A DNA stretch of 64,000 nucleotides from a bacterium (GTDB lineage Bacteria; Planctomycetota; SZUA-567): contig QKCJ01000024.1 of assembly GCA_003245715.1 (NCBI GenBank), forward strand, positions 1 to 64,000, written 5' to 3'. The translations under genes and the position numbers were made by a program. Positions 25,811-33,977 of the stretch are shown piece by piece; position 1 is the stretch's first letter, and each line of letters begins with the position of its first letter. The notes under the pieces are model-generated. The model had not been told where the DNA came from and searched no databases. It saw only the letters and a list, made by a program, of their open reading frames with translations.

Positions 25811-26449
25811 CTAATCTTTAATGAGTAGCTCCGTGCCGAAAAATTCTTCCTCTAGCATCAGACATAACACATGGTAAGCCGGAAGATGCAACTCCTGAAT
25901 ACGGTGCGTCTCACTGTCAGGGGCAATGATATTAATATCAGACAATGCCTTGAGCTTTCCCCCGCCCTTGCCGGAAAATGAAACAACCTTCATTCCTTTG
26001 GCGCGCGCTGTCTGCGCAGCATATAAAACATTCTCTGAGTTACCGGAGGTTGAGAAGCAAAGAAGAATATCACCCTTCTGCCCCAGCGCCCAGACCAGTT
26101 GCGAAAAAACCAGCTGCGGCAGAGAATCATTTGCATATGCTGTAGCCAGTGAAATAAAACTTGTCAGCGGAATTGCGGCAAGCCCATTCTGAAGATTATC
26201 GGCGATAATATCAGGCAACCCTTCCCGCTGCCCGGAATCAAGCGGCCTGAGCGAACAAAACCCCTTAAGCAGCTCACCGCTGCAATGCTCAGCATCCGCC
26301 GCACTCCCGCCATTACCACAGAGAAGCAACTTTTTATTGTTTTTATATGAATCCCGACAAAGCTCAAAAGCAGACAGAATACTGTCCCGGCATACAGCCA
26401 GAGGCTTAACTCGCTCAATAAGCTTATCAAGATGGTATATCGGCTGCAT
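25811..26449 (-). CDS. gmhA: SIS-domain sugar isomerase (GmhA-like)
   Basis: A 212-aa protein from the ATG at 26449, chosen because GGGAG lies five bases upstream; a longer frame to 26548 lacks a binding site and adds an odd N-terminus. The SIS fold is seen in LLLCGNGGSAADAEH and FSTSGNSENV, the sugar-phosphate binding loops. It resembles phosphoheptose isomerase, the first enzyme of ADP-heptose synthesis for lipopolysaccharide. The catalytic residues (Glu and His of the GmhA active site) have candidates in DAEH and in the C-terminal IQELHL. It is coded just before the kinase on the same strand (17-bp gap), so the two are probably cotranscribed. Confidence 0.8.
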   Translation of the reverse strand: MQPIYHLDKLIERVKPLAVCRDSILSAFELCRDSYKNNKKLLLCGNGGSAADAEHCSGELLKGFCSLRPLDSGQREGLPDIIADNLQNGLAAIPLTSFISLATAYANDSLPQLVFSQLVWALGQKGDILLCFSTSGNSENVLYAAQTARAKGMKVVSFSGKGGGKLKALSDINIIAPDSETHRIQELHLPAYHVLCLMLEEEFFGTELLIKD

Positions 26450-26655
26450 CAACTCTCCCTTGTTTTTACAGAACCTCGATGCAAAAAAATATTCAAACTT
26501 AACCGTAACGACAACCGTATATAATCGCGTATAACTGATTATATTCATAATTTACCCGGCATACAAGAAACTTTAATTACAAGCATAAGCACATAACCAT
26601 AAAGTGTGATTTTCTCTCTTGCGGATACGAAAAATTTTCATTAATCATCCTGATT

Positions 26656-26764
26656 TGTAAGGACTTACCTACCATGATGTATCTAAGCTGAATAATTAAT
26701 GGTATTTCCGCTTGAAATAAAGGCCTGTGGTAGGTACATTCTTATATTCTGAGTGACAAGTTTC
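26656..26764 (+). ncRNA. Candidate structured small RNA
   Basis: A long imperfect hairpin: 26656-26674 pairs with 26728-26746, including the perfect 9-bp block TACCTACCA/TGGTAGGTA and a flanking block AAGGA/TTCTT with a symmetrical internal loop. Inside it an apical hairpin pairs AAGCTGAA (26685-26692) with TTTCCGCTT (26705-26713). An intrinsic terminator follows. A TATAAT box lies beyond the terminator for the sigma gene, so this RNA is probably a separate transcript. I cannot assign it to a known family; it could also be a riboswitch-like leader. Confidence 0.5.
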
Positions 26765-26794
26765 AGGCATTTTTTTTATATATGCCTTTTTTTT
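26765..26794 (+). terminator. Intrinsic terminator of the candidate RNA
   Basis: Stem AGGCAT / ATGCCT with an A/T-rich loop, followed by a run of eight Ts. It lies 101 bases before the sigma-factor gene and directly after the folded RNA described above, on the plus strand. Confidence 0.7.
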
Positions 26795-26817
26795 ACACCC
26801 AATGAGCTTTTTTTCCA

Positions 26818-26823
26818 TATAAT
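26818..26823 (+). promoter_or_regulatory. -10 box (TATAAT) for the sigma-factor gene
   Basis: A perfect TATAAT, 72 bases before the sigma start, lies past the terminator. No good -35 is at 17 bases (TACACC-like). The gene may thus need an activator or autoregulation by the ECF factor itself. AGGAA and GGAGC precede the start codon. Confidence 0.5.
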
Positions 26824-26895
26824 TTAAAGTGTTGCGGTAAAATTTAACCCTAATAACCCGTTTATGACGTATTTATATACAGGAAATGCTGGAGC

Positions 26896-27540
26896 ATGAC
26901 AGTTACAGCTGAAGATAATAACCCGACTGCCCCTACCGGAGAGGATTATGACTTTCTTACGCCGGAAGAGCTTTTAAACTCCTATCTTTCTGGGAACATA
27001 AAGGCTTTTGAGGTGCTGACCGGGCAATTTAACGGCAAATTATACGGCTTTTTATGCCGTTTTGTGCAGGATGAACATCTGGCGGAGGATGTCCATCAGG
27101 AGGTGCTGGTTAAGATCGCCGTCCATGCCCACAAATATGACGGAAGAGCCAAGCTCAGTACCTGGATCTTCCAGATAGCAAGAAACAGCGCACTTGACGC
27201 GATCAGAAAACGTAAACGCACCAAAGATTTTTCCGCCAGCGTTGACGTTGAAGAGAAGCATACAATTGAGGATGCGATCAGCTCAGACCTGACTCCCGAC
27301 ACCAAAGTTACTGTTGCAGAGCTTGGAGAGCGGATATCTGATGCGGTCATGAGATTGCCAGACGACCAACGGGAAGTTTTCCTGATGCGCGAAGATGCGG
27401 ATTTAAGTTTTGACGAAATTGCGCAGATTCTTGGTTGCAATAAAGAGACAGTCAAGAGCCGTATGCGTTATGCTGTAGAGAAGCTGCGAAATTCCCTTAA
27501 AGCCGAGGCGAAGTTGTACGGTCTGCTGGCAGGATTGTGA
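26896..27540 (+). CDS. ECF-type RNA polymerase sigma factor
   Basis: A 214-aa sigma-70 family factor. Region 2 spans about 33-105 (FLCRFVQDEHLAEDVHQEV, then LSTWIFQIARNSALDAIRK), which binds core and melts the -10 element. Region 4 at about 150-200 (LPDDQREVFLMREDADLSF, then EIAQILGCNKETVKSRM) contains the helix-turn-helix for the -35. The length and absence of region 3 match extracytoplasmic function factors. The anti-sigma-like membrane gene begins four bases after its stop. The cue and regulon are unknown. Confidence 0.88.
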   Translation: MTVTAEDNNPTAPTGEDYDFLTPEELLNSYLSGNIKAFEVLTGQFNGKLYGFLCRFVQDEHLAEDVHQEVLVKIAVHAHKYDGRAKLSTWIFQIARNSALDAIRKRKRTKDFSASVDVEEKHTIEDAISSDLTPDTKVTVAELGERISDAVMRLPDDQREVFLMREDADLSFDEIAQILGCNKETVKSRMRYAVEKLRNSLKAEAKLYGLLAGL

Positions 27541-27544
27541 TATT

Positions 27545-29983
27545 ATGGATAAAAACGAGATTACAGACAATATACTTGCGCACCTCTACGGTGAGATGAA
27601 TCCCGAAGAGGAAGACCATTTTCTTGCTGAGGCGGAGAATGACAAGGAGCTTGGCGATGAACTTGCCGAGACCCGTAAACTGCTTACAGCCTACCGTATT
27701 GCCCCGGAGAAAAAAGCTCCGGCAATTGATCTCAATGAGATAATGAAAGAAGCAGCGCGGGAGAAAGCACTGCGCACGCCACTTTATCAGGAAGAAGAGC
27801 CTGTCAGGGAAGAAACCGGACCTGTCATAACTGAAAAACATAAAGAAAAGAAAACAGCAAAGCAGGAAGCTGTAATCCCGGTAATTGACATGACCTCGAG
27901 TAAAGAGAGTCAGAAAAAGCCCGCTCAGGCTGATGAACCGGAAATGAAAACGGTTCTTGAAGTGCGGAATTCTGATACGCCAAAACCAGCTCAAGAAATG
28001 CCGGTAACTCAGGAAAATATCCCTGAAAAAACCGTCGAACTTTCGCAGAAAGAACCTTCCGTTCAAATCGCCGCTGCAGAACAGCCCGCAGAGAAGATCA
28101 TAACTATCCCTGAAATTGAAAAGAACGCAGCAGGCGGCGCATTCCCACTATTTAAGGTAGCGGCTGTTATTGCTGTTGTTGCCGGCGGGGCATTATTTTT
28201 TGCCATGACGCCAGAGTCGGCTCCGAAGAGTGAAAAAACAGACACAACAGTACGTCAGACAGAAGAACCGGTGCTTTCGCAGAATGTGCAGGAAAAGGCC
28301 GCCGTCAAGACTGCAGCAACTCCTGAACGTGCAGACAAGATTTCAGTTATGAAAGAACAGGAAACTGGCAAGGACACTATACTGGAAAAGCAAACCGCGG
28401 TTTTCGCCGAAACGCCTAACGCTCCTCTAGCGACCCCCGCACCTGCAAAAGCCGCAGAAACGCCCAAGGCTGCACCGACAGCAGATCTTGCCAAAATTGC
28501 GACACCAGAAATGCCTAAAGACAAAGAAACAGTGACAGCCCCGGTTGTTAATGATATTCCTGATACGCCAATGATTGCGACAGAAGCTATCGAAACGCCA
28601 AAAGTCAAGGCAATAGCGGACGAGATTGTTTTTGAGAAGGATCTGACTCAAGCCAAACCAGCGACAGGACAACCAAAGACCGTTGCCAGCAGCAATACAG
28701 AAAAAGAGAACGCAACCGTTGCTTCCGGCGTTCCGGCAATTGACCCTGTTGCAATCGAGAAGTTAGCGGCTAAAAACAGTGATTTCAATCAACTGACAAC
28801 CAGCGGCATTCCGGAGTTTACCGATTCTCTGCAACCGCATGAAAAACAAAAAGTGTCTGCACGGAATTCAGAAACAATAACAGAAACATCAGACACTACC
28901 GACAAGGATAAAACCGCAGCCTTACTAGCGGCAGCTCCGGCCAGCCCGGCAAACGTTGAGGGGGCATTGTCAAATATCGACGATAATACGCAAAAAATCC
29001 GCCATATTCTCAAACGCAGCAGTAAGAGCGATCAGGCCGAAGCAAAGAGAGAAAATAATAGAAGCACCCTCTCTTCTGCCCCAATAATGGCTGCTGAAAT
29101 ACAATCACCGGCAGTTGGCACAAGCCTTCCAGAGCCGCAAAAGGAGGTTGCTAAGACAACACTTAATGCGGATACCGCTCCAGGTATTCCCGGCATAATC
29201 AGTGAGGAAATAAAACCGGCGTCAATGCCTTCAACGCCAGCCATCACGTCTTCTACCGGCCTGCCGCCTGTTAATGACGAAGTGGAGGCCCCACAAAAAA
29301 TGACTGCGGCACTACCGCCGATGCCCAAACACAGTACCGAGACGAAAATGAGGGCTTTAACACCAACGTTAGCAAAAGAAGAAACGCAGCAATCATCTGC
29401 CCCGGAAGCAGAACCTGCTCAAGCACCGGCAGGCCTCGCTAAAGAATTCAAACCTGCTCCACTTGCATCAACAGGCAAAGCAGTAACTGACGAAGCTGCT
29501 GATAAGGATAACAATAACAAATTAAGCGATGCAGAAAAAATAAAAATGTTTAACATAACAGGACTTGAGAGTCCGGAGGAGTTGCTGAGCAAAGCACGTC
29601 TGCTCAATGAATATCAAGCATATATGCGCGCACTCTTTGCTGTCTCAGAAGCGCTAGACAAAGGACTTACCGGCAGCAATCTCCGCGAGGCGCTGACGAT
29701 GAAGGCACGGATGGAGTTCAAATTAAGGCAATATGACAATATGGGCAAGACTATTGACCGGCTGCGCGAATCTGACCCGACCGCTGCCAGCGCACTTGAA
29801 ATGTTACGAATGGCCGCTCAGTCAAGATTAAACAACAGGATTATAATTAGTCAGCCGTCAGTAAAATCGGCCGTCCCTGCAGCCCGTTCTAAACAGGCAC
29901 CGCTTCCTGGGACAAAGGCGTACTCCACAGAAGACAAGAATAAATTTAACCCAACCACCGATCCGTACTACAGAGACAATTAA
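27545..29983 (+). CDS. Very long membrane anti-sigma-like protein
   Basis: An 812-aa protein four bases after the sigma gene. Residues 1-50 (LAHLYGEMNPEEEDHFLAEA) look like a cytoplasmic anti-sigma helical domain, without the zinc-binding HxxxCxxC motif. A Lys/Glu/Pro-rich linker (about 75-195) leads to one transmembrane segment (about 200-222). The outside part is a low-complexity Pro/Ala/Thr/Glu region of about 430 residues and then a helical, TPR-like segment (about 655-760: LLSKARLLNEYQAYMRALF). Such a protein would hold the sigma factor at the membrane and sense wall or outer events. The length is unusual; the anti-sigma role is inferred from position and topology. Confidence 0.65.
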   Translation: MDKNEITDNILAHLYGEMNPEEEDHFLAEAENDKELGDELAETRKLLTAYRIAPEKKAPAIDLNEIMKEAAREKALRTPLYQEEEPVREETGPVITEKHKEKKTAKQEAVIPVIDMTSSKESQKKPAQADEPEMKTVLEVRNSDTPKPAQEMPVTQENIPEKTVELSQKEPSVQIAAAEQPAEKIITIPEIEKNAAGGAFPLFKVAAVIAVVAGGALFFAMTPESAPKSEKTDTTVRQTEEPVLSQNVQEKAAVKTAATPERADKISVMKEQETGKDTILEKQTAVFAETPNAPLATPAPAKAAETPKAAPTADLAKIATPEMPKDKETVTAPVVNDIPDTPMIATEAIETPKVKAIADEIVFEKDLTQAKPATGQPKTVASSNTEKENATVASGVPAIDPVAIEKLAAKNSDFNQLTTSGIPEFTDSLQPHEKQKVSARNSETITETSDTTDKDKTAALLAAAPASPANVEGALSNIDDNTQKIRHILKRSSKSDQAEAKRENNRSTLSSAPIMAAEIQSPAVGTSLPEPQKEVAKTTLNADTAPGIPGIISEEIKPASMPSTPAITSSTGLPPVNDEVEAPQKMTAALPPMPKHSTETKMRALTPTLAKEETQQSSAPEAEPAQAPAGLAKEFKPAPLASTGKAVTDEAADKDNNNKLSDAEKIKMFNITGLESPEELLSKARLLNEYQAYMRALFAVSEALDKGLTGSNLREALTMKARMEFKLRQYDNMGKTIDRLRESDPTAASALEMLRMAAQSRLNNRIIISQPSVKSAVPAARSKQAPLPGTKAYSTEDKNKFNPTTDPYYRDN

Positions 29984-30720
29984 TGAGTAAAAAACCACTA
30001 AAAGCTTTCTTTATGGATGTGGATGATACTGTTTACGGTATCACTGAGTTTGCTAAAATTGCCAGACAGAACGCAATAAACGCGATGATAAAGGCCGGCC
30101 TCAATATCCCTGAAGAAGAGGCACTACATGAACTCAATGAGGTTATCAGGGAATTTGGCAGTAACCATCATGAGCATTTTGACAAACTAATCAAGCGCAT
30201 GCCGCCTGAAGTTTACGCCGGGTCTAATCCGCTGCTGATAATGGTCGCCGGGGTTGCCGCTTACCATGATACAAAAGCACGCGAACTTTCACCATTTGGC
30301 GACGCAATTGAAGTTCTCAATATCCTTCGCGAGCGTGGCTTGCTGCTTGGCATAATTACTGCCGGCATGACAACCAAGCAGGCAGAAAAGATCCACCGTC
30401 TTGGCCTTGCCCGGCTGGTAGACCACAAATATATCTATATCACTGACCATGTAGGTATTGCCAAGCACAATCCGAAGATTTATTTACTCGCCTGTCGCGA
30501 TGCAAAAGCGCCGCCTGAACAGTGCATGTATATCGGCGATAACCCGCCTGTTGATATTGACGTTCCCGCACGTATCGGCATGCAGACCATTCTAAGCCGT
30601 CGTGGCGGCAAATACCGTGAAGTCGTCGGAGAAATGGAGCCAACCCACGTTGTTGATAATTTCTATGATGTCCTTGATATTATTGATGAGTTTTACGAAA
30701 TCGTTCCTCATAACGAATGA
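29983..30720 (+). CDS. HAD-family hydrolase
   Basis: A 245-aa HAD phosphatase-type protein. Motif I DVDDT (nucleophile Asp12, Asp14), motif II in GIITAG, a Lys in KHNPKIY and motif IV IGDNPPVDID are all present, with a helical cap of about 90 residues after motif I. Similar proteins are pyrimidine nucleotidases or phosphoglycolate-type phosphatases; substrate not predictable. The ATG overlaps the stop of the anti-sigma gene by one base (TAATG), so it is in that operon, followed by a terminator. This link with the sigma locus is unusual. Confidence 0.8.
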   Translation: MSKKPLKAFFMDVDDTVYGITEFAKIARQNAINAMIKAGLNIPEEEALHELNEVIREFGSNHHEHFDKLIKRMPPEVYAGSNPLLIMVAGVAAYHDTKARELSPFGDAIEVLNILRERGLLLGIITAGMTTKQAEKIHRLGLARLVDHKYIYITDHVGIAKHNPKIYLLACRDAKAPPEQCMYIGDNPPVDIDVPARIGMQTILSRRGGKYREVVGEMEPTHVVDNFYDVLDIIDEFYEIVPHNE

Positions 30721-30758
30721 ACAAGCAGCAATATGGCTAAAACGCTATAAATAATAAA

Positions 30759-30786
30759 AAGGAAGCCCCCAAAAAAAGGCTTCCTT
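30759..30786. terminator. Convergent terminator between the HAD gene and hisG
   Basis: Perfect 9-bp stem AAGGAAGCC / GGCTTCCTT with a 10-base loop. It has A-rich bases on the left and T-rich bases on the right, so it can serve both converging transcripts. Confidence 0.75.
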
Positions 30787-30818
30787 ATATATTGTGTACA
30801 ATATCTGTTGAGCAGAAA

Positions 30819-31691
30819 CTAGCGGATAACCTTATTTAAAGGCAACTCAATAATACCTTCCGCGCCGCTGCTCTTAAGAGCAGGAATAAGCGAACGAACC
30901 AGATACTCGTCGGCAATGGTTTCAACCGCAACCCAGCTTTCATCGGCAAGGTGACTGACTGTAGGTGAATTAAGGGAAGGAAGAGTCTTAAGGACCTCCT
31001 CAAGACGGTCACAAGGGACATTCATCTTGATAAGAACCTTCTCCTTGGCATCAAGCGCACCCTTAAGCATCAGGCAGAGCGCGTCAATTTTCGGCTTTTT
31101 CCATGAATCAGAATAAGATTTTTTATTGGCGACAACAACAGTCACAGACTCCTGAACTGTATCAATGATGCGAAGACGGTTGGCCCGCAGACTGCTTCCG
31201 GTTTCAGTAACATCAACAATAGCGTCAGCAAGGTGCGGAACCTTGACTTCAGTAGCACCATGTGAGAATTCAACAGTAACATTGACGTTACGCTCTTTGA
31301 AATACTTTCTGGTAAGCTCAACAACCTCTGTACTGATGACCTTACCCTCAAGATCCTTGGCATCGCGGATGTCGCTATCTTCCGGCACAGCCAGAACCCA
31401 GCGCACAGGCTGCCGGGTAGCTTTGGCATAAACAAGACGCTCAAGAACCTCAACGTCAGAACCATTCTCAAGAACCCAGTCAAGGCCGGTAATCGCAACA
31501 TCAAGGGTACCACGCTCAACATAACGGCTCATCTCCTGCGGACGGGCGAGCATTGCGCTGATATCAGGGTCATTACATGTAGGGTAATAGCTGCGTGAGC
31601 GTACGGTAAACTCCCAGCCAGCCTTTTTAAGTAGCGCAAATGTAGAATCCTGCAAACTTCCCTTAGGAAGGCCAATTGTCAATTCAGGCAT
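30819..31691 (-). CDS. hisG: ATP phosphoribosyltransferase (long form)
   Basis: A 290-aa HisG. It catalyses the first step of histidine synthesis, joining ATP and PRPP. Hallmarks are IGLPKGSLQ at the start, the substrate-binding loop DVAITGLDWV, and the PRPP-binding EVKVPHLADAIVDVTETGSS. The long form with a C-terminal ACT-like domain (about 210-290: VLIKMNVPCDRLEEVLKTL) is feedback-inhibited by histidine and does not need HisZ. No other his gene is nearby. It is 28 bp downstream of an HhH-like gene on the same strand. Confidence 0.95.
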   Translation of the reverse strand: MPELTIGLPKGSLQDSTFALLKKAGWEFTVRSRSYYPTCNDPDISAMLARPQEMSRYVERGTLDVAITGLDWVLENGSDVEVLERLVYAKATRQPVRWVLAVPEDSDIRDAKDLEGKVISTEVVELTRKYFKERNVNVTVEFSHGATEVKVPHLADAIVDVTETGSSLRANRLRIIDTVQESVTVVVANKKSYSDSWKKPKIDALCLMLKGALDAKEKVLIKMNVPCDRLEEVLKTLPSLNSPTVSHLADESWVAVETIADEYLVRSLIPALKSSGAEGIIELPLNKVIR

Positions 31692-31719
31692 TATTTTTCC
31701 TCACTTATTTTTCTATTTT

Positions 31720-32394
31720 CTATTTTTTCGTTGTCTTCGTGGTCGTACTTTTCTTTACGGCGGTAGAGCTTCTGGTGCTTTTCTTGGAAGATGTCTTCTC
31801 GACCAACTGCTGGGCCATACTCATCTCGATATAGTGCAGAACCTTTACCGCCTCGGTATGGTCCTCAACAGAAGTGAGTAATTTCTGAAGCTGCGCCTTG
31901 GTTCCGTTCTTTGTGATAACGCCAAGTTTTTTGGCTTCAGCAACAATCTCAGGGGTAATCGGCGGGGTCATTCCGGGCAGACATTGATAAAGCATCAGCC
32001 CCACCTCATCGCGCTTAAAGTCAGGATCAACTTCAAAAATAACCTTGCGCGCTTCAGTAACCTTCATATCCTCAAAGAAGTCAAGGCTAAGCTCGCCGCG
32101 AAGATCGAAAAGCCGGTTCAATGTATTACGCAAACGAATTGCAGCCTGGTCAGCATCATCTAGCGGGTCAAGCGCACGGGCAATTTCAACCCAGCGGGCA
32201 ACACGTGCTTCATTCCAGTCAAAAAAGACTTTCAGCACACTGGCCATCGCCTTCTCTACAGCAGCCGGTGACCGATTCTCCGAGAGAACGGCGTAAACCA
32301 AACGATCAAGCGGCGCCATAAACTTTGGCTTGATATTTAGCTTCTCAAGTTTATTGATAATACTGTCAAGTGACTTAGCCGAAGCAGATGGCAT
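31720..32394 (-). CDS. HhH-GPD-like protein with Lys/Thr/Ser-rich tail
   Basis: A 224-aa protein from the ATG at 32394, chosen because AGGAGG lies five bases upstream; a GTG two codons earlier has no better site. Residues 20-140 are helical and resemble endonuclease III-type HhH-GPD domains (PLDRLVYAVLSENRSPAAVE, then a short LPGMTPPITP), but I see no catalytic Lys/Asp set or iron-sulfur cysteines. The tail of about 30 residues is Lys, Thr and Ser rich and probably DNA-binding or disordered. Probably an HhH domain that has lost glycosylase activity. Link with hisG is only positional. Confidence 0.55.
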   Translation of the reverse strand: MPSASAKSLDSIINKLEKLNIKPKFMAPLDRLVYAVLSENRSPAAVEKAMASVLKVFFDWNEARVARWVEIARALDPLDDADQAAIRLRNTLNRLFDLRGELSLDFFEDMKVTEARKVIFEVDPDFKRDEVGLMLYQCLPGMTPPITPEIVAEAKKLGVITKNGTKAQLQKLLTSVEDHTEAVKVLHYIEMSMAQQLVEKTSSKKSTRSSTAVKKSTTTKTTKK

Positions 32395-32438
32395 CTGCAC
32401 CTCCTGTCATGATTAATAATTTGCGGTCTTTAAACGGC

Positions 32439-32470
32439 AAAAAAGGAGAATGCCTCCTAGGCAGTCTCCT
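32439..32470 (-). terminator. Intrinsic terminator before the HhH gene
   Basis: An imperfect stem AGGAGA / TCTCCT with inner TGCC / GGCA, followed on the minus strand by TTTTTT. It most likely ends the exporter operon transcript from the right, or attenuates the downstream gene. The rest of the 350-bp gap up to the substrate-binding protein gene holds no gene I can support. Confidence 0.7.
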
Positions 32471-32749
32471 GTGCAAAGCTTTAAATATACCAATTTTGCC
32501 CTGACTGTCAAGAATTATCGGCATTTATTACAGCGCTTTCGCCCATTTAGTTGAGTCATATTCATAAAATCCAGACAATCTATGCAAAGGCACAATAACC
32601 ACAACAAACACAGTAAACGTAACCAAGTGCCAGCAAAGAACTAATAACAAAACAACAAAACAATACACTTGCAGCACAACATTATATCACTAAGCTGTGA
32701 CATTACTTAAAGATAAACTCAGACAAAATAAATCCATTACAGATTGAGT

Positions 32750-33937
32750 TCATTGCTCTTTACGAGGCTTAAACTGAAGAATATTAATTTTTTTATTGGG
32801 ATCACCATTTTCCCTAAAACTGATTTTGCCTGACAAAGAATTAAATCCCTTGCTTTCATGCAAGACCTTTGCAACATCCGGCGCTGACGGGCAACCAGCC
32901 TGATTTATAGCCTGTGCAAGAATATATAAAGCTTCAAAAGAATCAAAGCCGACATAATTGGGTTTCTGGCCATACCTGCTATTAAACTTTTCAACAAACG
33001 CTCTGGTTAAGTCAGAGGCGGTGGCCATTTCAGGTTTGACATCAATCAGGTAAATCGAGTTTTTGTATGCGCCAAAAGGGTCATCTTTCTGGGCGGCAGA
33101 TACTTCGGGGGTTAAAATAATCGGCACATTAAGCTCTTTCTTCTTAACAGCCTCAATAAAACGAGCCTGTTTTTCCGGCGTCACAAAAACCCCTACAATA
33201 ACATCAAAAGAATAAAAGGATTTCCACTGTTCAATCATGTTTGAGAAATTACAGAATCCGGCGTCAAAGGAATCTCTTGCGGAAATTTCGATATCCGCCA
33301 AATCGGCGTTCGATTCAAGAGCGTTGGCAACCCCTCGGCCATAAACTGTCTCAGGATATACAAGAGCGATCTTTCTTGCATTAAGCTTGTCTGCAAGTTT
33401 TGCGATAAAAGCCCCGATCTCAGCATCATTTGGATAGTTTCGAAAAAACAATTTGCTTCCGTTAAAGCTTAGCCTTGGCGTGCTGGCTGAAGGGGTGAAA
33501 AAGATAATACCGTAAAAATCATAAATAGGCTGGACGTTAATGGCAATTGATGAGTCTGGATGCCCAATGACAATGTCAATATCCATGTCATCAGCAAAAG
33601 CCTGAGCGATTTTTCTGGCAGTATCAACTTTTCCATGATCGTCTTTTATCACCAGCTCAAGCTTGTAGTTTTTAAGCATGTTTTCCGAATTAATTACATC
33701 CACAGCCAGCGCAACGCCCTGCACCAGCTGATCGTAGGTAAGGTTTTCAGAGTTTGTGGCGACACCTATCTTTATTATGCCGCTTTTGTGTTCTCTGGCT
33801 TTACCGGCACGTATAGTAGCCGACTCATCAAGCACGGAAGCCCTGCGGTGCGAATCAATCGCCAGCTTTACAAACCATACACTGCAAAGCAGACTGAATA
33901 TAATTGTAATAATCAGCATTATGCGTTCTTTTAACAC
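32750..33937 (-). CDS. ABC-type substrate-binding protein (branched-chain amino-acid type)
   Basis: A 395-aa type I periplasmic-binding-protein fold. An N-terminal hydrophobic anchor lies at about 6-27 with no lipobox or clear cleavage site. The domain follows: IKIGVATNSEN, VIKDDHGKVDTARKIAQAF, the ligand-pocket area TPSASTPRL and YVGFDSFEALYILAQAI. It resembles leucine or amide-binding proteins, yet there is no Liv permease or ATPase nearby. It is the last gene of the exporter operon, 40 bases after the second ABC gene. It may be a ligand sensor or bind a secreted product. This is inferred. Confidence 0.75.
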   Translation of the reverse strand: MLKERIMLIITIIFSLLCSVWFVKLAIDSHRRASVLDESATIRAGKAREHKSGIIKIGVATNSENLTYDQLVQGVALAVDVINSENMLKNYKLELVIKDDHGKVDTARKIAQAFADDMDIDIVIGHPDSSIAINVQPIYDFYGIIFFTPSASTPRLSFNGSKLFFRNYPNDAEIGAFIAKLADKLNARKIALVYPETVYGRGVANALESNADLADIEISARDSFDAGFCNFSNMIEQWKSFYSFDVIVGVFVTPEKQARFIEAVKKKELNVPIILTPEVSAAQKDDPFGAYKNSIYLIDVKPEMATASDLTRAFVEKFNSRYGQKPNYVGFDSFEALYILAQAINQAGCPSAPDVAKVLHESKGFNSLSGKISFRENGDPNKKINILQFKPRKEQ

Positions 33938-33977
33938 GTCAGATTATCCTCATTTTAAAACCAAAACAAAACCGCGA

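Noticed and set aside
26656-26794. Identification of the structured RNA as 6S RNA or SRP RNA
   Set aside because: The terminal pairing and size do not match either; the SRP tetraloop domain is absent. Left as unassigned.
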